Assembly (NCBI RefSeq): GCF_000731675.1
Contig: NZ_JMIT01000002.1
Span: 533,456 to 597,455, forward strand
Length of the DNA stretch: 64,000 nt
Direction: 5' to 3'
From: Pseudomonas capeferrum
GTDB taxonomy: Bacteria; Pseudomonadota; Gammaproteobacteria; Pseudomonadales; Pseudomonadaceae
Under the pieces are notes generated by a model that saw only the letters and a program-made list of their open reading frames with translations, had not been told where the DNA came from and searched no databases. The position numbers and the translations under genes were made by a program. Below, one piece after another: positions 55,943 through 64,000 of this stretch. How positions within the stretch are numbered: position 1 is the stretch's first letter; every line of letters begins with the position of its first letter.

Positions 55943-56725
55943 ATGACCGTCACCATCAAGACCGCAGAAGACATCGAGAAGATGCGCATCGCCGGCCGCC
56001 TGGCCGCCGACGTGCTGGAAATGATCGAAGCGCACGTCAAACCCGGTGTCACCACCGAAGAACTGGACCGCCTGTGCCACGACTACATCGTCAACGTCCA
56101 GCAGGCCATCCCGGCGCCGCTCAACTACAAGGGCTACCCCAAGTCGATCTGCACCTCGATCAACCATGTGGTCTGCCACGGCATCCCCAACGACAAGCCA
56201 CTAAAGGACGGTGACACGCTGAACATCGACGTCACCGTGATCAAGGACGGCTATCACGGCGACACCAGCCGCATGTTCCACGTCGGCAAGGTACCCGTGT
56301 GGGCCGAGCGCCTGTCCCAGGTCACCCAGGAATGCATGTACAAGGCCATCGAACTGGTCAAGCCTGGTTGCCGCCTGGGCGACATCGGCGAAGTGATCCA
56401 GAAGCACGCTGAAAAGAACGGCTTCTCGGTGGTGCGCGAATTCTGCGGCCATGGCATCGGCAAGGTGTTCCACGAAGAACCGCAAATTCTTCACTACGGC
56501 CGCGCCGGCACCGGCATGGAACTCAAAGAAGGCATGACCTTCACCATCGAGCCGATGATCAACCAGGGCAAGGCCGACACCAAGGTGCTGGGCGACGGCT
56601 GGACCGCCATCACCAAGGACCGCAAGCTCTCGGCCCAGTGGGAGCACACCCTGGTGGTGACCGCTACCGGCTACGAGATCTTTACCCTGCGCAAGGACGA
56701 CACCATCGCGCGCACCTCGGCCTGA
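55943..56725 (+). CDS. map: Methionine aminopeptidase, type I
   Basis: A 260-residue enzyme that removes the initiator Met from nascent proteins. The dinuclear metal site Asp 96, Asp 107, His 170, Glu 203 and Glu 234 is complete, with His 79 also conserved. No N-terminal zinc-finger extension is present (type Ia bacterial form). GAGAGCCTGTA precedes the ATG weakly. Divergent from rpsB, upstream of glnD by 37 bases. Confidence 0.98.
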   Translation: MTVTIKTAEDIEKMRIAGRLAADVLEMIEAHVKPGVTTEELDRLCHDYIVNVQQAIPAPLNYKGYPKSICTSINHVVCHGIPNDKPLKDGDTLNIDVTVIKDGYHGDTSRMFHVGKVPVWAERLSQVTQECMYKAIELVKPGCRLGDIGEVIQKHAEKNGFSVVREFCGHGIGKVFHEEPQILHYGRAGTGMELKEGMTFTIEPMINQGKADTKVLGDGWTAITKDRKLSAQWEHTLVVTATGYEIFTLRKDDTIARTSA

Positions 56726-56762
56726 GTCCGCGCCAGGCACCCCACGACAGGAACGCGACGCA

Positions 56763-59465
56763 ATGCCCCAGGTGGATCCCGAGCTGTTCGACCGCGGCCA
56801 GTTCCAGGCGGAACTGGCCCTCAAGGCGAGCCCTATCACCGCCTTCAAGAAAGCCATCCGCCAGGCTGGCGAGGTGCTCGACAAGCGTTTTCGCGATGGC
56901 CGCGAGATCCGCCGGCTGATCGAGGACCGCGCCTGGCTCGTCGACAACATCCTGCAGCAGGCCTGGAACCAGTTCGACTGGGGCGACCAGCACGGTATCG
57001 CCCTGGTCGCAGTGGGCGGCTACGGGCGCGGTGAACTGCACCCGCACTCGGACATCGACCTGCTGATCCTGTTGGGCGCCGCCGAGCACGAGCAGTACCG
57101 CGAGGCCATCGAGCGCTTCCTTACCCTGCTGTGGGACATCGGCCTGGAAGTGGGCCAGAGCGTGCGCACCGTCGACGAATGTGCCGAACAGGCGCGTGCG
57201 GACCTCACGGTCATCACCAACATGATGGAAAGCCGCACGATTGCCGGCCCCGAAGCCTTGCGCCAGCGCATGCTCGAAGTCACCAGCACCGAGCACATGT
57301 GGCCGAGCAAGGAGTTCTTCCTGGCCAAGCGTGCCGAGCTCAAGGCCCGCCACCACAAGTACAACGACACCGAGTACAACCTTGAGCCCAACGTCAAGGG
57401 TTCACCCGGTGGCCTGCGCGACATCCAGACCGTGCTGTGGGTGGCCCGCCGCCAATACGGCACCCTGAACCTGCACGCACTGGCAGGCGAAGGCTTCTTG
57501 CTGGAAAGCGAGAACGAACTGCTGGCCTCCTCCCAGGACTTCCTGTGGAAGGTGCGCTACGCCCTGCACATGCTGGCCGGGCGCGCCGAAGACCGCTTGC
57601 TGTTCGATCACCAGCGCAGCATCGCCGCGCTGCTGGGCTACAGCGACGAAAACCCCAAGCGCGCGATCGAACAGTTCATGCAGCAGTACTACCGGGTGGT
57701 GATGAGCATCAGCCAGTTGTGCGACCTGATCATCCAGCACTTCGAGGAAGTCATCCTCGCCGACGAGGACAGTGGCACTACTCAGCCGCTGAATGCGCGC
57801 TTCCGCCTGCACGACGGCTATATAGAAGCGACCAAGCCGAACGTGTTCAAGCGCACGCCGTTCGCCATGCTGGAAATTTTCGTGCTGATGGCCCAGCACC
57901 CGGAGATCAAAGGGGTACGTGCCGACACCGTGCGCCTGCTGCGCGAACACCGCCACCTGATCGACGAAACGTTCCGCCACGATATCCGCAACACCAGCCT
58001 GTTCATCGAGCTGTTCAAGTGCGAGATCGGCATCCACCGCAACCTGCGGCGGATGAACCGCTACGGCATTCTTGGCCGCTACCTGCCGGAGTTCGGCCTG
58101 ATCGTCGGGCAGATGCAGCATGACCTGTTCCACATTTATACGGTCGATGCGCACACGCTCAACCTTATCAAGCACCTGCGCAAACTGCAGTACACGCCGG
58201 TTTCCGAAAAATTCCCGCTGGCCAGCAAGCTCATGGGCCGCCTGCCCAAACCCGAGCTTATCTACCTGGCCGGGCTTTACCACGACATCGGCAAGGGCCG
58301 CCAGGGTGACCATTCGGAGCTGGGCGCGGTGGACGCGCAAGCGTTCTGCGAGCGCCACCAGTTGCCCGCCTGGGACAGCCGCCTGATCGTCTGGCTGGTG
58401 CTGAACCACCTGGTGATGTCCACCACCGCCCAGCGCAAGGACCTGTCCGACCCGCAGGTGATCAACGATTTCGCCTTGCACGTGGGTGACGAAACCCGCC
58501 TGGACTACCTCTACGTGCTGACCGTGGCCGACATCAACGCCACCAACCCGAGCCTGTGGAACTCCTGGCGTGCCAGCCTGCTGCGCCAGCTCTACACCGA
58601 AACCAAGCGCGCGCTGCGCCGTGGGTTGGAAAACCCGCTGGACCGTGAAGAGCAGATTCGCCAGACCCAGAGCGCGGCACTGGACATCCTGATCCGCGAG
58701 GGCACCGACCCGGACGACGTGGAGCAACTCTGGTCGCAGCTGGGTGACGACTACTTCCTCAAGCACACCGCCGCCGACGTGGCCTGGCACAGTGACGCCA
58801 TCCTCCAGCAGCCCGCTGACGGTGGGCCACTGGTGCTGATCAAGGAAACCACCTCGCGCGAGTTCGAGGGCGGCACGCAGATCTTCATCTATGCCCCCGA
58901 CCAACACGACTTCTTCGCCGTGACCGTGGCGGCCATGTCGCAGCTCAACCTGAACATCCATGACGCGCGGATCATCACCTCGAGCAGCCAGTTCACCCTC
59001 GACACCTATATCGTGCTCGACAACGACGGTGGCTCGATCGGCGACAACCCGCAGCGGGTCAAACAGATTCGCGACGGCCTGACCGAAGCGCTACGCAACC
59101 CCGAGGACTATCCGACGATCATTCAGCGCCGGGTGCCGCGCCAGCTCAAGCACTTCAACTTCCCGCCGCAGGTCACCATCCTCAACGATGCCCAGCGGCC
59201 GGTGACCATCCTCGAGATCACCGCCCCCGACCGCCCGGGCCTGCTGGCCAGGATCGGGCGCATCTTCCTGGAGTTTGATCTGTCGCTGCAGAACGCCAAG
59301 ATCGCCACCCTTGGCGAGCGCGTGGAAGACGTGTTCTTCATCACCGACGCCGACAACCAGCCGCTGTCCGACCCGCAGCTGTGCAGCCGCCTGCAGGAGG
59401 CCATCGTGCAGCAGCTGCAGGCCGGCCAGGCGAGCGATGCCAGCCCTACCCGCGTGACCTTTTAA
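56763..59465 (+). CDS. glnD: PII uridylyltransferase/uridylyl-removing enzyme
   Basis: A 900-residue bifunctional nitrogen sensor that uridylylates PII at low glutamine and removes UMP at high glutamine. Nucleotidyltransferase motif [17 protein letters not shown] (about 85-101), HD phosphohydrolase motif [13 protein letters not shown] (about 504-516), and two C-terminal ACT domains (about 700-780 and 815-890) occur in canonical order. Followed after 22 bases by dapC, giving the map-glnD-dapC arrangement. Confidence 0.98.
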   Translation: MPQVDPELFDRGQFQAELALKASPITAFKKAIRQAGEVLDKRFRDGREIRRLIEDRAWLVDNILQQAWNQFDWGDQHGIALVAVGGYGRGELHPHSDIDLLILLGAAEHEQYREAIERFLTLLWDIGLEVGQSVRTVDECAEQARADLTVITNMMESRTIAGPEALRQRMLEVTSTEHMWPSKEFFLAKRAELKARHHKYNDTEYNLEPNVKGSPGGLRDIQTVLWVARRQYGTLNLHALAGEGFLLESENELLASSQDFLWKVRYALHMLAGRAEDRLLFDHQRSIAALLGYSDENPKRAIEQFMQQYYRVVMSISQLCDLIIQHFEEVILADEDSGTTQPLNARFRLHDGYIEATKPNVFKRTPFAMLEIFVLMAQHPEIKGVRADTVRLLREHRHLIDETFRHDIRNTSLFIELFKCEIGIHRNLRRMNRYGILGRYLPEFGLIVGQMQHDLFHIYTVDAHTLNLIKHLRKLQYTPVSEKFPLASKLMGRLPKPELIYLAGLYHDIGKGRQGDHSELGAVDAQAFCERHQLPAWDSRLIVWLVLNHLVMSTTAQRKDLSDPQVINDFALHVGDETRLDYLYVLTVADINATNPSLWNSWRASLLRQLYTETKRALRRGLENPLDREEQIRQTQSAALDILIREGTDPDDVEQLWSQLGDDYFLKHTAADVAWHSDAILQQPADGGPLVLIKETTSREFEGGTQIFIYAPDQHDFFAVTVAAMSQLNLNIHDARIITSSSQFTLDTYIVLDNDGGSIGDNPQRVKQIRDGLTEALRNPEDYPTIIQRRVPRQLKHFNFPPQVTILNDAQRPVTILEITAPDRPGLLARIGRIFLEFDLSLQNAKIATLGERVEDVFFITDADNQPLSDPQLCSRLQEAIVQQLQAGQASDASPTRVTF

Positions 59466-59487
59466 CGATTGACGAGACCTTGCGCCG

Positions 59488-60684
59488 ATGAACCATGCCC
59501 TGACCCAGCTTCAGCCCTACCCGTTCGAGAAACTCCGTGCCCTGCTGGGCAGCGTAAAGCCTGCGGCGGACAAACGCGCCATCGCCCTGTCGATCGGCGA
59601 GCCCAAGCACGCCTCGCCGGCGTTCGTCGCCCAGGCCATGACCGACAACCTCGACAAGCTGGCGGTGTACCCCAGCACCCTTGGCCTGCCAGCCTTGCGC
59701 CAGGCCATCGGCCAGTGGTGCGAACGTCGTTTCGGCGTGCCGGCCGGCTGGCTGGATGCCGACCGCCACATCCTGCCGGTCAACGGCACCCGTGAAGCGC
59801 TGTTCGCCTTCACCCAGGCCGTGGTCAACCGCGCCGATGATGGCCTGGTGGTCAGCCCGAACCCGTTCTACCAGATCTACGAAGGCGCGGCCCTGCTGGC
59901 AGGTGCCACCCCGCATTACCTGCCGTGCCTTGAAAACAACGGTTTCAACCCGGACTTCGATGCCGTGCCAGCGGATGTCTGGCAGCGTTGCCAGATCCTG
60001 TTCCTGTGCTCGCCGGGCAACCCCACTGGCGCGCTGGTGCCGATGGACACCCTGAAGAAACTGATCGCTTTGGCCGACGAGCACGATTTCGTGATTGCCG
60101 CCGACGAGTGCTACAGCGAGCTGTACTTCGACGAAGACGCGCCACCCCCGGGCCTGCTCAGCGCCTGCGCCGAGCTTGGTCGCAGCGACTTCAAGCGTTG
60201 CGTGGTGTTCCACAGCCTGTCCAAGCGTTCCAACCTGCCTGGCCTGCGCTCGGGCTTCGTGGCAGGTGATGCCGAAATCATCAAACCCTTCCTGCTGTAC
60301 CGCACCTACCACGGCTGCGCCATGCCCGTGCAAACCCAGCTGGCCAGCATCGCGGCCTGGCAGGATGAGGCGCATGTGCGCGACAACCGTGACCAGTACC
60401 GGGCCAAGTACGCTGCCGTGCTGGATATCCTGCAGCCGGTGATGGATGTGCAGCGGCCCGATGGCAGCTTCTACCTGTGGGCCAAGGTACCGGGCTGCGA
60501 TGCTGCGTTCACCCGCGACCTGTTCGAAGCCGAGCATGTGACCGTGGTACCCGGGTCGTACCTGTCGCGTGAAGTGGATGGCGTCAACCCAGGCGCTGGC
60601 CGGGTGCGCATGGCGCTGGTTGCGCCGTTGGCCGAATGCATCGAGGCCGCTGAGCGAATTCGCGCGTTCCTGCAGAATCGCTGA
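59488..60684 (+). CDS. dapC: N-succinyldiaminopimelate aminotransferase DapC
   Basis: A 398-residue fold-type I PLP aminotransferase. The PLP-binding Lys 246 is in HSLSKRSNLPGLRSGF. NPTGALV and the conserved SPGNP lie near 170. Placement after glnD and near dapD identifies it as DapC, which forms N-succinyl-LL-diaminopimelate for lysine and peptidoglycan. ArgD can share this activity elsewhere in the family. Confidence 0.93.
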   Translation: MNHALTQLQPYPFEKLRALLGSVKPAADKRAIALSIGEPKHASPAFVAQAMTDNLDKLAVYPSTLGLPALRQAIGQWCERRFGVPAGWLDADRHILPVNGTREALFAFTQAVVNRADDGLVVSPNPFYQIYEGAALLAGATPHYLPCLENNGFNPDFDAVPADVWQRCQILFLCSPGNPTGALVPMDTLKKLIALADEHDFVIAADECYSELYFDEDAPPPGLLSACAELGRSDFKRCVVFHSLSKRSNLPGLRSGFVAGDAEIIKPFLLYRTYHGCAMPVQTQLASIAAWQDEAHVRDNRDQYRAKYAAVLDILQPVMDVQRPDGSFYLWAKVPGCDAAFTRDLFEAEHVTVVPGSYLSREVDGVNPGAGRVRMALVAPLAECIEAAERIRAFLQNR

Positions 60685-60693
60685 TTGAGCTGA

Positions 60694-60710
60694 AGGGGGC
60701 GCTTGGCGCC
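60694..60710. terminator. Hairpin between convergent dapC and antiporter gene
   Basis: GGGGCGC / GCGCCCC with a TTG loop and TTTCG after, 9 bases past the dapC stop. Likely dapC terminator; the plus-strand U-run is short. Confidence 0.65.
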
Positions 60711-60721
60711 CCTTTCGCTAC

Positions 60722-62368
60722 CTACCTGATGGCCCCCAGGTTCGCCTCGCTCATATCCAACTCCCCCAGCACCTGCCGCACCACCTCATCGCCCACCAGG
60801 TGCTGGCGATGCAGGTTGTACAATTCCAGACGCTGCGCCCGCAGCGCACGCAAGCGCAAACGCCGCTCAAGCAAGTCCATCTGCTCAGCCAGGGCCCGCG
60901 CCTCGGCCGTGTCGTTGTAACTGTTCAGCTCGTCGCGGTACTCCGCCATCAGCCGCGCCTTGAGCTCGGTTGCCAAGGTCGCCTGGGCCGCATCCTGCGG
61001 TGCATTGGCGTCGATTACCTCCTCCGCCTCCAGCGCATGAATCGCAGCCTCCGCGGTACGTCGCCAGGCTTCCAGTACTTCCTGATGCAGGCGCTCGTCG
61101 GGGCTTTTGGTCACACCGCGCAGCAGGATCGGCAAGGCGATACAGGCACTGATCAGCGACAACAGGATCACCCCGGCCGCAATGAAAATCAGCAGGTCAC
61201 GCTCGGGGAAGGCCTTGCCCGCCCCCATCAGCAGCGGCACCGACATCACACCGGCCAAGGTGACCGCACCGCGTACGCCACCAAGGGTCAGCAACCAGCA
61301 GGAACGCGCCGTTGGCATCAGCACCAACGCCGGCTTGCCGCGCCAATGGCGCACCACCCCGATGGCCCGCCAGATGCTCTGCACCCAGATGAACCGCAGC
61401 AGGATCAACGCGGCAAAGATCGCCAGCACATCCAGGCAGCGCCAGGCCAGGGTCGGCCACACGGTGGGCTCGTGGCTCACCACGGCCTTGATGATGTCCG
61501 GCAACTGCAAGCCGAGCAGCAGGAAGATCAAGCCATTAAAGGCAAACTCCAGCAACGACCACACGCTGCGGTTGAGCAGGCGGGTGCTGGTCTGGCGTGG
61601 CAGCAGGTCGAGCCAGCTCTGCATCATGCCGGCAGCTACCGCCGAGAGGATGCCGGACACACCCAGGCGCTCGGCCAGTACGTAAGCGGCAAAGGGCAGC
61701 AGCAGCATGAACACCACGTGCGTAGCCGGGTCGTCCCAGCCCCGCGCGATCATCCAGATGCGCAGCCGGCCGATCAGCCAGCTCAGCGCAACGCCGACCG
61801 CCAGGCCGCCGAGGGCAACCAGGACGAAACTGAAGCTGGCATCGGCCAACGAGAACACCCCGGTAATCGCTGCGGCCAGGGCAAACTTGAACGTCACCAG
61901 GCCCGAGGCATCGTTCATCAACGCTTCGCCCTGCAGCATGTGCATCAGCGGTGTCGGCAAGCGGTCCTGGGCGATGGCCGAGACCGCCACGGCATCGGTC
62001 GGCGACAGCACGGCCGCCAGGGCGAAGGCGACTGCCAGCGGGATGCTGGGCAGCAGCCAGTGAATGAAGTAACCAGCGCCCACCACGGTGAACAGCACCA
62101 GGCCCACGGCCAGCGCCACCACTGGGCCACGAATGCGCCACAGCTCGCGCTTGGGAATGCGCCAGCCGTCGGCAAACAGCAGCGGTGGCAGGAACAGGAA
62201 AAGGAACAGTTCAGGGTCAAGGGCCACGTGCAGGCCCAGGGTCGGCCAGGCTAACAAGGCACCGGCGGCGATCTGCACCAAGGGCAGCGGCAGCGGAATG
62301 ATTCGGCCGACCAGTTTTGACACGCTTACCAGCGTCAGCAGGATGAGGACGGTATAGGCTGACTGCAT
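60722..62368 (-). CDS. Na+/H+ antiporter, CPA1 family
   Basis: A 548-residue antiporter. About 12 membrane helices span residues 5-410, with the ion-binding SPTDAVAVSAIAQD motif near 121-134. A charged cytoplasmic tail of about 130 residues follows, rich in Glu, Arg and Leu and probably helical. NhaP/YjcE-type proteins exchange Na+ or K+ for H+ across the inner membrane. The upstream gap holds REP-like sequence. Cation specificity cannot be told from sequence. Confidence 0.88.
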   Translation of the reverse strand: MQSAYTVLILLTLVSVSKLVGRIIPLPLPLVQIAAGALLAWPTLGLHVALDPELFLFLFLPPLLFADGWRIPKRELWRIRGPVVALAVGLVLFTVVGAGYFIHWLLPSIPLAVAFALAAVLSPTDAVAVSAIAQDRLPTPLMHMLQGEALMNDASGLVTFKFALAAAITGVFSLADASFSFVLVALGGLAVGVALSWLIGRLRIWMIARGWDDPATHVVFMLLLPFAAYVLAERLGVSGILSAVAAGMMQSWLDLLPRQTSTRLLNRSVWSLLEFAFNGLIFLLLGLQLPDIIKAVVSHEPTVWPTLAWRCLDVLAIFAALILLRFIWVQSIWRAIGVVRHWRGKPALVLMPTARSCWLLTLGGVRGAVTLAGVMSVPLLMGAGKAFPERDLLIFIAAGVILLSLISACIALPILLRGVTKSPDERLHQEVLEAWRRTAEAAIHALEAEEVIDANAPQDAAQATLATELKARLMAEYRDELNSYNDTAEARALAEQMDLLERRLRLRALRAQRLELYNLHRQHLVGDEVVRQVLGELDMSEANLGAIR

Positions 62369-62731
62369 CGGTGAAAGCTTCCTTTATGAATCAATAACTA
62401 CAGCGGGGTGAAACATCGCCATTGAAACAATATGTTAGCGGCGAGTGGGGATTCTGGACCGCTGCACCATAGTCGCAAGTGGCACATGAATATGTAACAC
62501 AATGCTGCGTGTGTTTGCGCGATGGGGGCATGGCGGCAGAGCTCTGGCGCCTGTGAGATCGAGCGCCGCGCGGGCGGCGCTCGATTTCATAGGCGCCAAA
62601 AAACCCGAACCTTACCCTATACCCCCCATTCGCCCACACCCCGTGGCGCTCACCACATCGTTCACGCATAATCCCGCGACTGACATTCGAAAATGGAGAG
62701 ATTGGGGCAGCCTGTGGCCTCAATGTACACA
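62369..62731. other. Divergent intergenic region, possible prophage locus
   Basis: About 360 bases between the antiporter gene and the Spx/ArsC-like gene. It contains one large palindrome (62545-62598) and otherwise no recognised promoter pair, gene or attachment repeat. AT-rich stretches lie near the antiporter side (62385-62440). Confidence 0.5.
62545..62598. repeat. REP-like 25-base-arm palindrome
   Basis: Arms at 62545-62569 and 62574-62598, with two mismatches that would be G-U pairs in RNA, and a four-base centre. The arms contain ATCGAGCGCCGC. From memory this family (ending in GATCGAGCGCCGCC) is also common in pseudomonads and differs in sequence from the REPIN at 14.4 kb. No U-run follows, so not a terminator. 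Confidence 0.75.
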
Positions 62732-63079
62732 ATGACCTACACGCTCTACGGCATCAAAGCCTGCGACACCATGAAAAAGGCGCGCACCTGGCTCGAAGAC
62801 AAAGCCATCGGCTACGAATTCCACGACTACAAGACCCAAGGCATCGACCGTGACAGCCTGAACCGCTGGTGCGACGAACACGGCTGGGAAGTCATCCTCA
62901 ACCGTGCCGGCACCACCTTCCGCAAGCTCGACGACGCCAGCAAGGCCGACATCGACCAAGCCAAGGCCGTCGAACTGATGCTGGCCCAGCCGTCGATGAT
63001 CAAGCGTCCGGTACTCGACCTTGGCACGCGCACATTGGTCGGCTTCAAGCCGGACCTGTACGCCGCCGCACTGGCCTGA
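62732..63079 (+). CDS. ArsC/Spx-family reductase-like protein (YffB type)
   Basis: A 115-residue thioredoxin-fold protein. Cys 11 is in KACDTMKKA, the YffB/Spx-like pattern with a single active Cys (no second Cys in CxxC position). KRPVLDLG (about 91-98) gives the conserved Arg-Pro. The ATG at 62732 (MTYTLYGIKAC) is favoured over an ATG three codons earlier, but neither has a good ribosome site. Conserved next to dapD in pseudomonads; true substrate unknown. Distinct from the ArsC at 3.7 kb. Confidence 0.85.
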   Translation: MTYTLYGIKACDTMKKARTWLEDKAIGYEFHDYKTQGIDRDSLNRWCDEHGWEVILNRAGTTFRKLDDASKADIDQAKAVELMLAQPSMIKRPVLDLGTRTLVGFKPDLYAAALA

Positions 63080-63121
63080 GCCCATCACCGCTCAATACCC
63101 TATTTCGCACGAGGTAATCAC

Positions 63122-64000
63122 ATGTCCAATACTCTGTTCAGCCTGGCCTTCGGTGTCGGCTCCCAGAACCGCCAGGGTACCTGGCTGGAAGTCTTCTACG
63201 CCCAACCTCTGGTCAACCCAAGCGCCGACCTGATCGCCGCCGTTGCCCCGATCCTGGGCTACGAAGGCGGTAACCAGGCCATTGCGTTCAGCAACGGGCA
63301 AGCAGCGCAACTGGCCGAAGCCGTGAAAGGTGTCGATGCCACCCAGGCCGCCCTGCTGACCCGCCTGGCCGAAAGCCACAAGCCGCTGGTCGCCACCTTG
63401 CTGGCCGAAGACGCAGCGCTGACCTCGACCCCAGAGGCCTACCTCAAGCTGCACCTGCTGTCGCACCGCCTGGTCAAGCCGCACGGCGTGAGCCTGGCCG
63501 GCATCTTCCCGCTGCTGCCGAACGTTGCCTGGACCAACCTGGGCGCCGTCGACCTGGCCGAGCTGGCCCAACTGCAACTGGAAGCGCGCCTGAAGGGCGA
63601 GCTGCTGGAAGTGTTCTCGGTAGACAAGTTCCCGAAAATGACCGACTACGTGGTCCCGGCCGGCGTGCGCATCGCCGACACCGCCCGTGTGCGCCTGGGC
63701 GCCTACATCGGCGAAGGCACCACCATCATGCACGAAGGCTTCGTCAACTTTAACGCCGGCACCGAAGGCCCGGGCATGATCGAAGGCCGCGTGTCGGCAG
63801 GCGTGTTCGTCGGCAAGGGTTCGGACCTGGGCGGCGGCTGCTCGACCATGGGCACCCTGTCCGGCGGCGGCAACATCGTCATCAAAGTTGGCGAAGGCTG
63901 CCTGATCGGCGCCAACGCCGGTATCGGCATCCCGCTGGGCGACCGCAACACCGTCGAAGCCGGCCTGTACATCACTGCCGGCACCAAGGTGAACCTGCTG
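63122..64000 (+). CDS. dapD: Tetrahydrodipicolinate N-succinyltransferase DapD (3' end outside window)
   Basis: The first 293 residues are visible and the frame runs off the right edge. An N-terminal domain (1-170) is followed by a left-handed beta-helix of hexapeptide repeats (from about 185: ARVRLGAYIGEGT, then GSDLGGGCSTMGTLSGG). This is the pseudomonad-type DapD of about 344 residues, which succinylates tetrahydrodipicolinate using succinyl-CoA. GAGGT precedes the ATG. With DapC nearby, two adjoining steps of the lysine pathway are covered. Confidence 0.95.
   Translation, partial: MSNTLFSLAFGVGSQNRQGTWLEVFYAQPLVNPSADLIAAVAPILGYEGGNQAIAFSNGQAAQLAEAVKGVDATQAALLTRLAESHKPLVATLLAEDAALTSTPEAYLKLHLLSHRLVKPHGVSLAGIFPLLPNVAWTNLGAVDLAELAQLQLEARLKGELLEVFSVDKFPKMTDYVVPAGVRIADTARVRLGAYIGEGTTIMHEGFVNFNAGTEGPGMIEGRVSAGVFVGKGSDLGGGCSTMGTLSGGGNIVIKVGEGCLIGANAGIGIPLGDRNTVEAGLYITAGTKVNLL

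Overview
The window is a high-GC, densely packed stretch of chromosome from a Pseudomonas of the P. putida group. Evidence for this is the gene order (gacS-ldhA, fpr/finR, recX-recA, mutS-fdxA-rsmZ-rpoS-nlpD-pcm-surE-truD-ispF, adhC-fghA, the lpx/bam block), near-identity of several proteins to remembered P. putida proteins (Fpr, RpoS, TtcA, Dxr), Pseudomonas-type REP palindromes and a typical RsmZ small RNA. It is almost entirely core genome. I see no integrase, transposase, phage gene, CRISPR array, rRNA or tRNA.

Layout. 1-5.1 kb: the 3' end of gacS, fermentative D-lactate dehydrogenase, a small unknown CxxC protein with a META-domain lipoprotein, a TlpA-like thioredoxin lipoprotein, and an arsC-like / wrbA-like / DUF2069 gene trio. 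5.1-14.3 kb: ttcA with a Tag-like glycosylase, a Yip1-family membrane protein, SprT, the divergent fpr/finR pair, dgkA, a LuxR-type response regulator (ErdR-like), a DTW-domain tRNA modification enzyme, a secreted PA3611-like protein, a tiny ribbon-helix-helix protein and a LOG-family protein. 14.4-24.4 kb: a REPIN palindrome, recX-recA with a LexA box, pncC, an unassigned glycosyltransferase-like gene, mutS, fdxA behind a structured leader, the sRNA gene rsmZ with its GacA upstream site, then rpoS, nlpD and pcm. 24.4-34.7 kb: surE, truD, ispF, the formaldehyde-detoxification pair fghA/adhC with a divergent LysR gene, ispD-ftsB, eno, kdsA and pyrG.

35-55.6 kb: one long minus-strand run of essential genes: rpsB-tsf, pyrH-frr-uppS-cdsA-dxr-rseP, bamA-skp-lpxD-fabZ-lpxA-lpxB-rnhB-dnaE-accA and tilS. 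It covers translation, nucleotide and isoprenoid synthesis, outer-membrane assembly and lipid A synthesis. Starts and stops overlap by 1-4 bases at many junctions. 55.9-64 kb: map-glnD-dapC on the plus strand, a minus-strand Na+/H+ antiporter, an Spx/ArsC-like protein and the 5' part of dapD.

How parts connect. The Gac/Rsm circuit is represented twice: its sensor kinase GacS at the left edge and its output RNA RsmZ near 21 kb, next to rpoS. Redox and stress functions cluster in the first half (Fpr/FinR, FdxA, RecA/LexA, RpoS, FrmA/FghA). The second half is growth machinery. The most useful things not visible as protein genes are rsmZ with a three-half-site GacA region, a folded fdxA leader, an S2-type rpsB leader, and two kinds of REP palindrome, one of them in a gap that may be an unoccupied prophage locus.
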